From NCBI RefSeq assembly GCF_017873415.1, contig NZ_JAGGKD010000001.1, positions 124,001 to 188,000 of the forward strand: a stretch of 64,000 nt of DNA, given 5' to 3'. Shown in pieces: positions 35,566 through 45,528 of the stretch (its first letter is position 1; each line of letters begins with the position of its first letter). The position numbers were made by a program, and so were the translations under genes. This stretch comes from Methanolobus bombayensis (GTDB lineage: Archaea; Halobacteriota; Methanosarcinia; Methanosarcinales; Methanosarcinaceae). The notes beneath the pieces were generated by a model that saw only the letters and a program-made list of their open reading frames with translations, did not search any database and was not told the origin of the DNA.

Positions 35566-36033
35566 ATGAGACCTAGAAAACCCGGTTCAAAAAGAAATTT
35601 AAAAGCTCCTATGGCAGTTTATGAGAAAAGAATGGAACAAGTGGATAAATTACTTGATGAATTACAGGACTTTGTCAATCAGGATTCTATTATTGTTGTT
35701 GAAGGAAAAAGGGATGTTATTGCCTTAAAATCTCTGGGTATAAATGGTAAATTCCGGCTGGCTACTCATCATTCTCTTATTAATTTCTGTGAGGATATGG
35801 CTAAGGCCGGAAAGCAAATAGTTATTCTTACTGACTGGGACCGCAGGGGGAACATACTTGCTGACAAGCTTGTTCAGAATCTGCAATCACTTGGCAATAA
35901 TCCCGATACAAGAATTCGTGATCTTATAATTTCTCTGGTTCAGAAAGAGATAAAAGATATTGAAAGCCTTCCTGGTTATGTCAAAAAACTAAGAGCCATC
36001 ACCACAGGTACAGATGTAAGGGATACTCTTTAA
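35566..36033 (+). CDS. Toprim-domain protein (UPF0292 type)
   Basis: 155 aa. The Toprim signature is complete: catalytic Glu in VVEGKRD and the DxD pair in LTDWDRRG. This small archaeal family is related to primase, RNase M5 and topoisomerase domains; substrate unknown. A basic N-terminus (RPRKPGSKRN) suggests nucleic-acid binding. Confidence 0.85.
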   Translation: MRPRKPGSKRNLKAPMAVYEKRMEQVDKLLDELQDFVNQDSIIVVEGKRDVIALKSLGINGKFRLATHHSLINFCEDMAKAGKQIVILTDWDRRGNILADKLVQNLQSLGNNPDTRIRDLIISLVQKEIKDIESLPGYVKKLRAITTGTDVRDTL

Positions 36034-36047
36034 GACAGTTCCACTTT

Positions 36048-36416
36048 TTAGTGGTGCTGGGGTTCAAAACTACGTTCAAATTCCGGATATAGTTCAGATT
36101 TGTCCATGAGTTCTTCATAAACGTCATGTCTTGGACTGACTATTACTACATGGGCAGGAGGATGTATTTTTCTTAATTTGCTGATTGCTGCACCTGCATT
36201 GTTGTCAAGTTCCACCAGTGCAGCAGAATTACATCTGGCCTTAAGTGGTACGCCTGCAACGCTGACAAGTAAATTATCTGCATAAACAGGTTCTATACGC
36301 TTTGGTTTTGATACGAACCTCATTCTCCCGTAATGCTCAAGATCATGTAATGCCACGTTGACTTTGTCGGCATTGTCACCCCGAATCACAGCAAAAGATT
36401 TAACTCCAATCCCCAT
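36048..36416 (-). CDS. DUF356 family protein
   Basis: 122 aa conserved methanogen protein; recognisable pattern SFAVIRGDNADKV and VVIVSPRHD near the C-terminus. No catalytic motif and no membrane segment. Function unknown. Converges with the Toprim gene, 14 nt between stops. Confidence 0.75.
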   Translation of the reverse strand: MGIGVKSFAVIRGDNADKVNVALHDLEHYGRMRFVSKPKRIEPVYADNLLVSVAGVPLKARCNSAALVELDNNAGAAISKLRKIHPPAHVVIVSPRHDVYEELMDKSELYPEFERSFEPQHH

Positions 36417-36605
36417 TCCAGAAAATCCCCTTGTGTAATTTTTTCATATATTTCTCTCATTGTATACGTTTTTTAGGCTCCCGCACCTAATATGCCTGGA
36501 TTTCCTAGCCTAGATATAGTTAAAACTTTTTACAGTAATAAACTTTTCTATTTCGGTAAATACAGGAATAGGGCCATAGTGAATATTATTATTCAGGGGT
36601 ATTTA

Positions 36606-37421
36606 TTATTTTCCAAGTTGTTTTGATCTGTTGGCAGACTCAATGACAGCATTCATAAAGGCGATTCGTACGCCATAATCCTCCAGAGTCCTGACACCTC
36701 TGATGGTAGTTCCTGCAGGTGAAGTCACCATATCTTTCAGTTCTCCGGGATGTGCTCCGGTCTCCAGGACCATTTTGGCAGCACCTAAAACTGTCTGGGC
36801 TGCAAGGATAAGTGCGCTGTTCCTGTCCAGTCCTTCATATACAGCACCGTCTGCCATTGCTTCGATAACCGGAAATATATATGCAGGCCCACTTCCTGAA
36901 AGCCCGGTTACTGCATCCATAAGATTTTCGGGAACCTGGATGGCACTCCCGACTGAACTCAATATCTCAAGAGCATCTTCTGCATCTTCCTTTGTTGCAT
37001 CTTTTCCTTGTGTTATTGCAGAAGCAGCTTCAGCAACAGTTGCGGCAATATTTGGCATAACTCTTATGACTCTTGTTCCTTCGTTAAACTCTTTCTCAAT
37101 ATCTTCCAGTTTTACACCAGCTGCAATTGAAATTATAAGCTTGTCAGAACTAACGTCGTCCTTTATGCCTGAAATTACTTTTTTCAGGATTTGTGGCTTA
37201 ACTGCAAGTACGATTATATCTGAATTGATGACCGTAACCGCATTATCGGTAGATACATTGACCCCTACATTCTTTTTGAGCTCATCAAGGGATGGCTCAT
37301 AGAGGTCACTTGCATATACATTTGAAGGGGCGAATAAACCGGCATTGCATATTCCTTTAATTAAGGCACTACCCATTTTTCCGGTTCCTATAAATCCCAG
37401 TTTTTTACCTTCCAGGCTCAT
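36606..37421 (-). CDS. proC: Pyrroline-5-carboxylate reductase
   Basis: 271 aa from ATG 37421, preceded by AGTGAT; an in-frame ATG at 37442 would add seven residues. Rossmann motif GFIGTGKMGSALI at the N-terminus and the C-terminal P5CR signature (SGSGPAYIF, TSPAGTTIRG). Makes proline from pyrroline-5-carboxylate using NAD(P)H. Downstream of the MBF1 gene on the same strand. Confidence 0.94.
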   Translation of the reverse strand: MSLEGKKLGFIGTGKMGSALIKGICNAGLFAPSNVYASDLYEPSLDELKKNVGVNVSTDNAVTVINSDIIVLAVKPQILKKVISGIKDDVSSDKLIISIAAGVKLEDIEKEFNEGTRVIRVMPNIAATVAEAASAITQGKDATKEDAEDALEILSSVGSAIQVPENLMDAVTGLSGSGPAYIFPVIEAMADGAVYEGLDRNSALILAAQTVLGAAKMVLETGAHPGELKDMVTSPAGTTIRGVRTLEDYGVRIAFMNAVIESANRSKQLGK

Positions 37422-37447
37422 TTTATCACTTTGGTAATTCACATTGT

Positions 37448-37939
37448 TTATTTTTTCTTGATGGTCACTATGTCCCCAAGAGTTGTTCCACGATTAAGTC
37501 TTTCACCAGTCCACTCGTTCTCGCCGGTTCTTTCGGTGAGCTTTATGTCAAGTACCTTCTCAATTTTCTGCCGGACATCATCTTCAGGTACGATCTCTTC
37601 ACGCTCTATCTTTTTAACAAGTGTTGCCTTTTCCTTTATTTTAGAAGCCAGTTGGTCATGTGACCATTTTTTCCTTTCTCTTGCCTCTTTTATTACCTGT
37701 CCGTATTCATCTACAAGTTCGTCAACGATCATTCCCGGTACTTTTTTGGGAGGTCTGCTGCCTCCTGATCTGGTAGCTGGCCCGCGTTGTACAGGTGCAA
37801 TTTTCTTTGACACCGGATTACGCTTACCTGCTGCATTTCCATGTTGTGAACATTTTCCACATACTGTTAGTTCACTACCGTCTATATTTATTTTAAAAGG
37901 ACCGCCTCTGATCTCGGCGCCACATATTTCACACTGCAT
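37448..37939 (-). CDS. Multiprotein bridging factor 1-like protein
   Basis: 163 aa. The N-terminal zinc ribbon (CEICGAEI and later CGKC) and C-terminal HTH_3 domain (about 75-130, REKVRE-like helix with KKWSHDQLASKIKE) match archaeal MBF1. Archaeal MBF1 is linked to translation and stress adaptation. It diverges from PAN across an 83-nt gap. Confidence 0.92.
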   Translation of the reverse strand: MQCEICGAEIRGGPFKINIDGSELTVCGKCSQHGNAAGKRNPVSKKIAPVQRGPATRSGGSRPPKKVPGMIVDELVDEYGQVIKEARERKKWSHDQLASKIKEKATLVKKIEREEIVPEDDVRQKIEKVLDIKLTERTGENEWTGERLNRGTTLGDIVTIKKK

Positions 37940-38022
37940 AGATCTTCAACTCATAAAGTGTCTAATCTCTTCTTTACGAAAGGGCTATATACCCTTTGCA
38001 CTTAAATAGTATTCGGAGGCAC

Positions 38023-39312
38023 ATGAGCGAGACCAGCGACAGTGACTTTGAGCACGGCAGGTATGATTTTACCTCTGTGAACAAAGCCGACTATGACTAT
38101 GTCGGTTCAGATAATGAGGAAGATTTTTCCAAATATCTGTTAGACCGAATGAGACAGCTAGAGTCCAGGAATAATCTCCTGAAGGAACAATGCGACCAGA
38201 TCGAATCTGAAAAACGTTTTGTTGAGAGCCAGAAGCTCAAATACGAACGTGAGGTACGCAGACTGCAGGCGGAAGTAGACCGTCTGAAAACTGTTCCTCT
38301 TGTAGTGGCAACAATAATGGATGTCATTTCAGAGGAAAAGGTTCTTGTCAGAAGCTCCACAGGACCGCAGTTCATGGTCAATGTTTCCCAGTACCTGAAT
38401 GAAGAAGCTTTAATTCCAGGTGCTAAAGTGGCATTGAACCAGCAGACACTTGCGATAGTGGAAGTTATTCCGGCCAGCGAAGACCCTGCAGTTTCAGCAA
38501 TGGAGGTATTAGAGTCACAGGATGTGGACTACGAAGATATAGGTGGACTTGATTCTCAGATACAGGAACTTATAGAATCTGTGGAATTACCACTGACAAA
38601 ACCGGAATCTTTCGAGCGTATAGGTATCACACCGCCAAAAGGTGTTCTCCTGTATGGTGAGCCAGGTACCGGAAAGACATTATTGGCAAAGGCCGTTGCA
38701 CACAGGACAGATGCCACTTACATTAGAGTGGTAGGCTCTGAACTCATACAGAAATACATCGGTGACGGTTCAAAACTTGTCAGGGAACTTTTCGAAATGG
38801 CAAGGAACAAATCTCCAAGTATCATCTTCATCGATGAACTGGATGCAATTGCCTCAAGACGTCTTAATGACACCAACGGTGCAGACCGTGAGGTTCAGAG
38901 GACACTTATGCAGTTGCTTGCGGAAATGGATGGTTTTGATAACAGGGGTGATGTAAGAATTGTCGCAGCCACTAACAGGCTGGATGTTCTTGATCCTGCG
39001 ATCCTGAGGCCTGGAAGATTTGACAGGATAGTCAATGTGCCGATGCCGGATGAGGAAGCACGTGCGAATATCTTCAGAATTCACACACGCTTTATGTCTG
39101 TTGCAGATGACATTGACTATGATAAACTGGCAAAACTTACTGAGAATTCAAGTGGTGCAGACCTCAACGCCATTGCCATGGAAGCAGGTATGCTTGCTGT
39201 AAGACTTGACAGGGAAAAAATCACTATGGATGATTTCCTTGAATCTGTACAGAAAGTAATGTCTAAGAAAGAAACTGAAAGAGAAGTTCTTCCGGATGGA
39301 ATGTTCATTTAA
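38023..39312 (+). CDS. pan: Proteasome-activating nucleotidase
   Basis: 429 aa from ATG 38023, with CGGAGG 4 nt upstream. Coiled coil (about 30-85), OB domain (about 90-150), AAA+ domain with Walker A GEPGTGKT, Walker [12 protein letters not shown] and second-region ILRPGRFDR. It unfolds proteins for the 20S proteasome. The C-terminus ends Met-Phe-Ile where most PAN proteins carry a hydrophobic-Tyr-X tail. Confidence 0.96.
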   Translation: MSETSDSDFEHGRYDFTSVNKADYDYVGSDNEEDFSKYLLDRMRQLESRNNLLKEQCDQIESEKRFVESQKLKYEREVRRLQAEVDRLKTVPLVVATIMDVISEEKVLVRSSTGPQFMVNVSQYLNEEALIPGAKVALNQQTLAIVEVIPASEDPAVSAMEVLESQDVDYEDIGGLDSQIQELIESVELPLTKPESFERIGITPPKGVLLYGEPGTGKTLLAKAVAHRTDATYIRVVGSELIQKYIGDGSKLVRELFEMARNKSPSIIFIDELDAIASRRLNDTNGADREVQRTLMQLLAEMDGFDNRGDVRIVAATNRLDVLDPAILRPGRFDRIVNVPMPDEEARANIFRIHTRFMSVADDIDYDKLAKLTENSSGADLNAIAMEAGMLAVRLDREKITMDDFLESVQKVMSKKETEREVLPDGMFI

Positions 39313-39360
39313 CATTCCCGCTGGTAAGTTACTTCACTATCTTTTTTCATACTATTTTTT

Positions 39361-39960
39361 GTGAATAGTACACAACATAATTTTCATATCAAAGATGAGA
39401 TTCGCATACTTGGTATAGATGATTCTGCGCTTATCAGTGATAAGATTACAATAGTAGGAGCCTTTTTTCGCGGTGGAAGATGGATTGATGGTGTACTTCG
39501 CTCAGAAGTTACCAGGGATGGTCTTGATGCAACCGATCGCATTGTTTCAATGGTAAACAACAGCAAACATTTGCCGCAAATACGAGCTATTATGCTTGAT
39601 GGTGTCACTTATGGTGGTTTCAATCCTGTGGATATAGTTAAACTTTATACTAGGACCAATGTTCCGGTAATCGTTCTGATGCGTGACTTGCCTGATTTTG
39701 ATAATATAGAAAAAGCTCTTTCGTTTCTGCCAGAATCTGAAACCAGGATGGAAATAATTAAAAAGGCCGGAAAGATAAGCAGTGTGGTTACAAAAGATAA
39801 TGATAATCCTGTTTTTTTCCAGTGTTACGGAATGGATCATGAAATTGCTGCAAAAATAATACAAATAACTTCGACAAGAAGTAATATCCCGGAGCCACTC
39901 CGGGTAGCTCATCTGATAGCAACAGGTATTGTTCTTGGGGAATCGAGAGGAAAGGCCTAG
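39361..39960 (+). CDS. DUF99 (UPF0215) family protein
   Basis: 199 aa, GTG start. The family pattern GIDDSAL near the N-terminus and IMLDGVTYGGFNPVD in the centre are clear. The fold is related to endonuclease V-type RNase H folds; function unknown. 48 nt downstream of PAN. Confidence 0.82.
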   Translation: MNSTQHNFHIKDEIRILGIDDSALISDKITIVGAFFRGGRWIDGVLRSEVTRDGLDATDRIVSMVNNSKHLPQIRAIMLDGVTYGGFNPVDIVKLYTRTNVPVIVLMRDLPDFDNIEKALSFLPESETRMEIIKKAGKISSVVTKDNDNPVFFQCYGMDHEIAAKIIQITSTRSNIPEPLRVAHLIATGIVLGESRGKA

Positions 39961-39982
39961 ATAAGGCCCCAAATCTCATTTT

Positions 39983-41326
39983 TTATTTTATTCTGTTAAC
40001 CAGGTCAACACCCTCATTCATAAGGGTGTCTGCTCTTTCCTTTGACTTTGATTCAGCAAATATCCTGATAATTGGCTCGGTACCGGAAGGTCTTATAAGC
40101 ACCCATCCGTCTTCATACCATATTTTAACTCCGTCTGTAGTGTCGACTTTATTCTCTCCTTCAAGAACTTCCTTCTTGACATGTTCCATGGTTCCCGGAA
40201 GGTCATCAATTCTTATTTTTGTCTTCGAGTTAAAGTATGCAGGCACACTTGCCGCAAGCTCGGAAAGTTTCTGTCCGTTTGCAATTATCTCCAGGAACTT
40301 TGCACATGCCATTGCTCCGTCACGGCAATACTGGTGTTCAGGGAAGATGAGCCCGCCATTCCCCTCACCTCCGAATACTGCACCAATTTCCATCATCTTA
40401 CGTGCCACATTGATAGAACCGACAGCTGTCCATGTAAGTTCAACATCCGCTTCCTTTGCAACATCAAGCATACGTGATGAGGAGCTTACTGGCGTGACTA
40501 TTGGTCCTTTATTCCTTGCAAGCACATATTTTGCCATCATTGCAAGTTGAATCTCCTCTTCTATGAAATTTCCATTCTCATCAAAGAACACTGCACGGTC
40601 TGCGTCTCCATCCTGGGCAACTCCCATATTAGCACCTGACTTCTTAACGATGTCTGCAAGTTCTGTGAGAACATCCGGGGTTGGTTCAGGATTTCTCCAG
40701 GGAAATGTACCATCGGTCTGTCCATTGATGGTTATTACTTCACATCCAAGTTTCCTTATCAGGAAGGGTAGTGTGACAGAACCTGCACCACATCCGGTAT
40801 CCACAACAACTTTGAATTTCTTTTCGCGGATTAGCTCGTGATCAACTGAATTGATAATTCCATTAATGTAGAACTCATTGGCATTGCTGTCATGGCGAAG
40901 GTCTCCTGTTTTTTCCCATGATGCAGCGTTGAATTCTTTGGAATAGTATAACTTCTCTATCTCTCGTTCTGCTTCACGTGACATCTCGCTGCCATCACCA
41001 GCGATAAGTTTGATTCCATTGTACTCTCTCGGATTATGGGATGCAGTTACAACAATTCCTGCGTCTGAATGCTCTTTCACATAGTATTGTACAGAAGGTG
41101 TCGGGCATATCCCTACATCGATCACAGTGAGCCCTGCTGAAAGTGCACCGGCAATAGCCGCTGATTTAAGCATTTCGCCGGAAGCCCTTGTATCTCTTCC
41201 AATGGCAACCGTGCCTTTAGAACCCATATAGGTTCCAAGACTTCTTGCAACATCAATTGCCAGTTGCGGAGTTATGTATTCGTTTGCTATTCCCCTTACA
41301 CCGTTAGTTCCAAAAAATGCCATCAA
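39983..41326 (-). CDS. glmM: Phosphoglucosamine mutase / phosphohexomutase
   Basis: 447 aa. FGTNGVRGIAN at the N-terminus, phospho-serine loop VTASHNPREYNG, metal loop DGDADRAVFFDE and sugar loop GGEGNGGLIFPE, then RPSGTEPIIRIF. It interconverts hexosamine 6- and 1-phosphates for UDP-GlcNAc and surface glycans. The SGTEP and GEGNGG forms favour GlmM over phosphomannomutase but do not settle it. Confidence 0.9.
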   Translation of the reverse strand: MMAFFGTNGVRGIANEYITPQLAIDVARSLGTYMGSKGTVAIGRDTRASGEMLKSAAIAGALSAGLTVIDVGICPTPSVQYYVKEHSDAGIVVTASHNPREYNGIKLIAGDGSEMSREAEREIEKLYYSKEFNAASWEKTGDLRHDSNANEFYINGIINSVDHELIREKKFKVVVDTGCGAGSVTLPFLIRKLGCEVITINGQTDGTFPWRNPEPTPDVLTELADIVKKSGANMGVAQDGDADRAVFFDENGNFIEEEIQLAMMAKYVLARNKGPIVTPVSSSSRMLDVAKEADVELTWTAVGSINVARKMMEIGAVFGGEGNGGLIFPEHQYCRDGAMACAKFLEIIANGQKLSELAASVPAYFNSKTKIRIDDLPGTMEHVKKEVLEGENKVDTTDGVKIWYEDGWVLIRPSGTEPIIRIFAESKSKERADTLMNEGVDLVNRIK

Positions 41327-41424
41327 TTATCACCGTTGTTAAAAGTATTGCATGTATACGTTAAAATCCTATTTTATGTTTTGTGACAATACGCTTAATA
41401 GTATATTCTCTATATTCTTAGCAA

Positions 41425-42225
41425 ATGGAAAATAAAAAGCTGGAACTATTGAAAAAAGGAATCTCTGAAAAAAAAAGTGCTGTCATTGCTTTTTCAGGGG
41501 GAGTTGACAGTTCTGTTCTTGCATCAATTGCATTCAATGAACTTGATAATAAAGCAACTGCTGTAACCATAAAAACCCACTCGTTTCCTGAAAGGGAGCT
41601 GAAATGTGCAAAAAAAGTGGCTGAAGAGATAGGAATTGAACACAAAATAGTTTATTTGAATGAACTGGAATTCCCTCTGATCTCTGAAAACAGCCCTGAG
41701 CGGTGTTATCATTGTAAGAAGGAAATTCTTCGGCTCCTAACCTCAGTTAAGGATGAGCTTGGATTTAATGTCATACTTGAAGGTAGTAATGCTTCAGATT
41801 CTGATTCATATCGTCCGGGAAAAAGAGCAATTGAAGAGATAGGCGATAAAGTCTATTCTCCTTTCGTTGAATTTGGTGTCAGAAAGGACGAGATAAGACA
41901 AATCGCATCGTTACTTGGACTTTCCGTTGCAGATAAAAGACCATCTCCATGTCTTGCTTCACGCTTTCCCTACGGTGATGCTCTTACTGAAAGGTCGATT
42001 AAAAGAGTTGAGCTGGCAGAGGATTTTCTAATCAGTCGGGGTTTTCAGGAATTAAGGGTAAGAGATCACAAAGGAATTGCACGTATTGAGGTTCCTTCTG
42101 CTGATATGGATGCACTTCTGGCTATGAAGAATGACATTGTATCACACATGAAGAAAATTGGATTTTCTTATGTTACTCTTGATATGGAAGGTTTCAGAAG
42201 TGGAAGCATGGATGAGGTGCTGTGA
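41425..42225 (+). CDS. larE: LarE-type ATP-dependent sulfur transferase
   Basis: 266 aa PP-loop enzyme: FSGGVDSSV near the N-terminus and Cys176 in SPCLASRFPYG, matching the sacrificial cysteine of LarE. LarE adenylates a nicotinic-acid derivative and gives up sulfur to make the nickel-pincer cofactor. An extra RCYHC pair (Cys94, Cys97) is present. larB and larC are not nearby, so the role may be another thiolation. Confidence 0.85.
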   Translation: MENKKLELLKKGISEKKSAVIAFSGGVDSSVLASIAFNELDNKATAVTIKTHSFPERELKCAKKVAEEIGIEHKIVYLNELEFPLISENSPERCYHCKKEILRLLTSVKDELGFNVILEGSNASDSDSYRPGKRAIEEIGDKVYSPFVEFGVRKDEIRQIASLLGLSVADKRPSPCLASRFPYGDALTERSIKRVELAEDFLISRGFQELRVRDHKGIARIEVPSADMDALLAMKNDIVSHMKKIGFSYVTLDMEGFRSGSMDEVL

Positions 42226-42351
42226 ATCTAATGATTAATGTAGTAGCATGATTTGGAATGAAGAATTAAACCTTGATTGCATCTGCAGTGCAACAGGTTT
42301 AATTGTAAATAATCTATTTTGTGTCTGGAAATTAGGTAAAAAGGCGATACC

Positions 42352-42888
42352 ATGTTAACATTAGGTATAGTTAATACATATGACAAGATTAAAGTGCTTG
42401 ATGCTCATTACAGAGCAATAGCAAGAGCTGCACCTATATGTTATGCATTTGGTTTTTCACTTGCTCTTTTTGATTTTCCTTTTAAGATGGATGCAGATGA
42501 ACTTGTGGAATTTGTTGCGGATAAAACAACAATCGGTGAGTCAGGGAAGTATCTGAAATTGCTGCATGAGAAAAAACATCTATTTGTATTCGACCTTCCA
42601 AAGAAAGGCTTCCAGCCACAATTCGGCTCGGTGGTTGTAACAACCTCTAAACCCGAAAAGAAATATGCTATCAATCCGGAAACCTTTGCAGATGAGGTTA
42701 TAAGTAACAGATCATTCCTTGTGCTTGTAGGACTTGGACGAAAAGGTCTTCCCAAATCTCTTTTTGCACTTTCAAAGCACCATTTGGATATCACTTCCCA
42801 AGGCGTTTCACTTGAAACTTGTACTGCTATTGGTTGTATTCCTTCTCATATCATGGGAATTGTTAATACAAAAAGTTCAGTAAAATAA
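42352..42888 (+). CDS. DUF531 family protein
   Basis: 178 aa methanogen-conserved protein; LTLGIVNTYDKIKVLDAHYR at the start and LVGLGRKGLPKSLF in the C-terminal half are typical. The glycine-rich C-terminal part and predicted alpha/beta knot resemble SPOUT RNA methyltransferases (inference). The 126-nt gap upstream holds no convincing gene. Confidence 0.75.
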   Translation: MLTLGIVNTYDKIKVLDAHYRAIARAAPICYAFGFSLALFDFPFKMDADELVEFVADKTTIGESGKYLKLLHEKKHLFVFDLPKKGFQPQFGSVVVTTSKPEKKYAINPETFADEVISNRSFLVLVGLGRKGLPKSLFALSKHHLDITSQGVSLETCTAIGCIPSHIMGIVNTKSSVK

Positions 42889-42928
42889 GTAGGGAACTTT
42901 ATTTAGTATCAATTGTATACTATGCTAC

Positions 42929-43672
42929 ATGCGTCTGAGCATTTTTTATTCAGGTGAATTTGGTAGGAAAGTTGTAGGTAATCTTGTCAACTCTGACAGT
43001 TTTTGTGTGTCATGTGGTGATCTATGTGACCATTGCCGTGAACCAAGGATGAGTTTTGCACCTATGATTGTAGGTCTGTTTGAGCTGCGAAGTGACCTTC
43101 CTGATTTTGTAGAGGATACGGATGAATATATTCCATCCAATCTCCCGGTTGCAGATCTGGTTATTGCCATTGACCTGCATCCTGACCTCATGATGGCTGT
43201 ACCTGATATTGCTCAGTCAAGCAGTGCAAAGGCCGTAATTATTCCTGTTGATGATTCTCGTCTTGTTCCTGCAGGTCTTACTGAACAGATAAGAAAAAAG
43301 CTGGAATCAGAGGACATAGAGTTTGAGTGTCCCAAACCTTTCTGTTCGCTGGATGTTACAGGCAAACCGACAATAGATGAGTTCGTCAAAATGGGATTTG
43401 GCCGTCCACAGCTTAGAATTGAAGTTGATCATGTTAATGGAATTTTCACTCACGTTGAGGTTGTCCGGGATGCTCCCTGTGGTGCAACGTGGTTCGTTGC
43501 CAAGAAACTGAAATGGTCTGATGTAAAGGATTACAAGGAAACAATCTCCAGTGCTCATCATTCCTATCCATGTACTGCAAGTATGGAAAAAGATGCACAG
43601 ATAGGCGATACCATTCTACATGAAGCCGGTTATATTATCAGAAAAAGCGTAGAAGAAGCTATGGATAATTAA
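42929..43672 (+). CDS. DUF166 family protein with N-terminal four-Cys site
   Basis: 247 aa. An N-terminal CVSCGDLCDHC motif could hold zinc or an Fe-S cluster, and a second Cys-containing block (CPKPFCSLD) lies near residue 130. The family is found in methanogens and relatives and lacks a proven function. 40 nt after the DUF531 gene; probably one operon. Confidence 0.78.
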   Translation: MRLSIFYSGEFGRKVVGNLVNSDSFCVSCGDLCDHCREPRMSFAPMIVGLFELRSDLPDFVEDTDEYIPSNLPVADLVIAIDLHPDLMMAVPDIAQSSSAKAVIIPVDDSRLVPAGLTEQIRKKLESEDIEFECPKPFCSLDVTGKPTIDEFVKMGFGRPQLRIEVDHVNGIFTHVEVVRDAPCGATWFVAKKLKWSDVKDYKETISSAHHSYPCTASMEKDAQIGDTILHEAGYIIRKSVEEAMDN

Positions 43673-43702
43673 TTTTAAAAAAGAAAATTTAAAGGAGTAA
43701 GT

Positions 43703-44149
43703 TTACTCCTTTCTGCGCTGCATTATGAATGCAAGTCCAATAATTGCTGCAATTGGCAGAGCAATTGTTGGGAATTCAGGAATTTCATCTCCTGGGTCAT
43801 CACAGAAACAGAATGTAACATGGCTAATGTCCTGGCCGGTTTCTAACACTCCATACCCATTGTATTCTCCTGGACAACCATATGTATATATATTGTCACC
43901 AGCAGCTCCACTTTTCACGAAAATTCCACATACTGGTCTTTCAGATTCCCAATCAAAAGATGTAGTAGTTGTGTTTGTAATAGTGACGCCAGCTTGAGTG
44001 GTACCATCAGCTACAGGCCATGGCTCAAACTTAGTATATTCAGCTCCTGTACAACCAGCATCTTCACAATCTTGCCATTCAGGTGCCGCAGTTGTCAACG
44101 GCACAATAGCTATTGCCAAAATCATTGCTATTATTAATATTTTCTTCAT
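43703..44149 (-). CDS. PEF-CTERM exported cysteine-containing protein
   Basis: 148 aa from ATG 44149, with GGTGGTG 5 nt upstream. Signal peptide (about 1-22), a 100-residue extracellular part with six cysteines (QDCEDAGC, PVCGIF, YGCPGE, CFC), then the sorting signal PEFPTIALP, a membrane helix and the basic tail MQRRKE. PEF-CTERM tags are processed by an archaeosortase and the product is probably lipid-anchored. Function unknown; no archaeosortase in this window. Confidence 0.88.
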   Translation of the reverse strand: MKKILIIAMILAIAIVPLTTAAPEWQDCEDAGCTGAEYTKFEPWPVADGTTQAGVTITNTTTTSFDWESERPVCGIFVKSGAAGDNIYTYGCPGEYNGYGVLETGQDISHVTFCFCDDPGDEIPEFPTIALPIAAIIGLAFIMQRRKE

Positions 44150-44344
44150 TGTGCACCACCACTCATTACAATTCATATTGAGTTGATATGTAATAGTCTC
44201 TTCTTCTTTGGATATATACATTTCTAATTTATGCAATATGTCATGATGATAATAATTATGATGAAATAGTTTTAAAAATTGGTCTAGTACTGCAATTTGC
44301 TTCTCCATTATCTATTTCAATTTAACAACCTAATAGGGCCTATA

Positions 44345-45472
44345 ATGGCTGACAAAGTTTCCATTGTAAAATGTGATGATTATTCTCGTTCAAAAGAGTG
44401 TGTCATGGAAGCACTTTCTATGATAGGTGGCCTGAAATCCATAATCTCTGAAGGTGATCGTGTTCTTCTAAAGCCAAATGTCCTTGCAGCACGCGAACCA
44501 GAGGATGCCGTAACAACTCATCCATCCATAGTTGCCGCAATGTGTGAACTGGTTAAGGATGCCGGAGGTATTCCTGTAATTGGTGATGGTGCCGGTATTA
44601 CCAAGCCTGGTGCAACAGCTCATGCATTCAGAGTATCAGGTATTGAGGATGTGGCAAAATCCCAGGGTGTACGATTGCTAAATTTTCAGACAGAAGGTTA
44701 CACTGAAATGGAAGTTCCGGATGCAATGCATTTTTCAACTCTTCATATCTCTAAAGCTATTAAGGACGCCGATGTGATTATTTCACTTCCTAAGATGAAA
44801 ACTCATGAGCTTACATATTACACAGGTGCTGTAAAGAATATGTTCGGTGTATTGCCACTCAAGACCAGAAAGGAAATGCACCTTCTAGGTGACAGGAAAC
44901 TCTTTGGTGAGGCTGTCGCTGATCTTTATTCGATAGCAAAACCCCATCTTGCTGTAATGGATGCAGTCTTAGGAATGGAGGGTAACGGTCCCTCTCATGG
45001 AACGCCAATAAAATCTGGTGTTATCATGGCATCTTATGATTGTGTTTCGCTGGATGTAATTGCTTCAGGTATCATGGGTGTCGAGCCGATGAATGTTCCA
45101 ACAACAGTTGCAGCTCTTGAACATGGGTTTGGGAACAGTGATCCTGAAGTAATAGGTATCGACCCAAAAGCAGTCACAAAGAAATACCAACCTTCCAGTG
45201 GTGGCATTCTCTTTAATCTGCCACCTTTTATTATACGGTTCTTTGGAAAGCAGTTTGAAATGAAACCAAAGATCAATACTTCAAAATGTGTACTTTGCGG
45301 TGCCTGTTCAATGAATTGCTCTGTGAAAGCAATCGATGAAGTAGGCGATCATTTGGAGATAAATAAGGATAAATGTATAATGTGTTATTGCTGCCGTGAA
45401 CTCTGCCCTGCAAATGCAGTCGATATTGACATGTCTTTTGTGGCAAAAATTATCACAACAATCAAAAGATAA
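44345..45472 (+). CDS. DUF362 protein with two [4Fe-4S] clusters
   Basis: 375 aa from ATG 44345; the open frame extends 16 residues upstream. DUF362 domain (about 5-300, with KPNVLA, SLPKMKTHE and GNGPSHGTP) followed by two ferredoxin motifs, CVLCGACSMNC and CIMCYCCRELC. These proteins are probably redox or metal-cofactor enzymes; substrate unknown. Converges with pheS. Confidence 0.87.
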   Translation: MADKVSIVKCDDYSRSKECVMEALSMIGGLKSIISEGDRVLLKPNVLAAREPEDAVTTHPSIVAAMCELVKDAGGIPVIGDGAGITKPGATAHAFRVSGIEDVAKSQGVRLLNFQTEGYTEMEVPDAMHFSTLHISKAIKDADVIISLPKMKTHELTYYTGAVKNMFGVLPLKTRKEMHLLGDRKLFGEAVADLYSIAKPHLAVMDAVLGMEGNGPSHGTPIKSGVIMASYDCVSLDVIASGIMGVEPMNVPTTVAALEHGFGNSDPEVIGIDPKAVTKKYQPSSGGILFNLPPFIIRFFGKQFEMKPKINTSKCVLCGACSMNCSVKAIDEVGDHLEINKDKCIMCYCCRELCPANAVDIDMSFVAKIITTIKR

Positions 45473-45528
45473 CTTCAGACAACCAGGTATTTCAAAACAA
45501 AATGAAAAAAGGAATTTGTATGTTCAGC

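Noticed and set aside
42248-42358. Short ORF before the DUF531 gene
   Set aside because: No Shine-Dalgarno, its end overlaps the DUF531 start, and the composition looks random.
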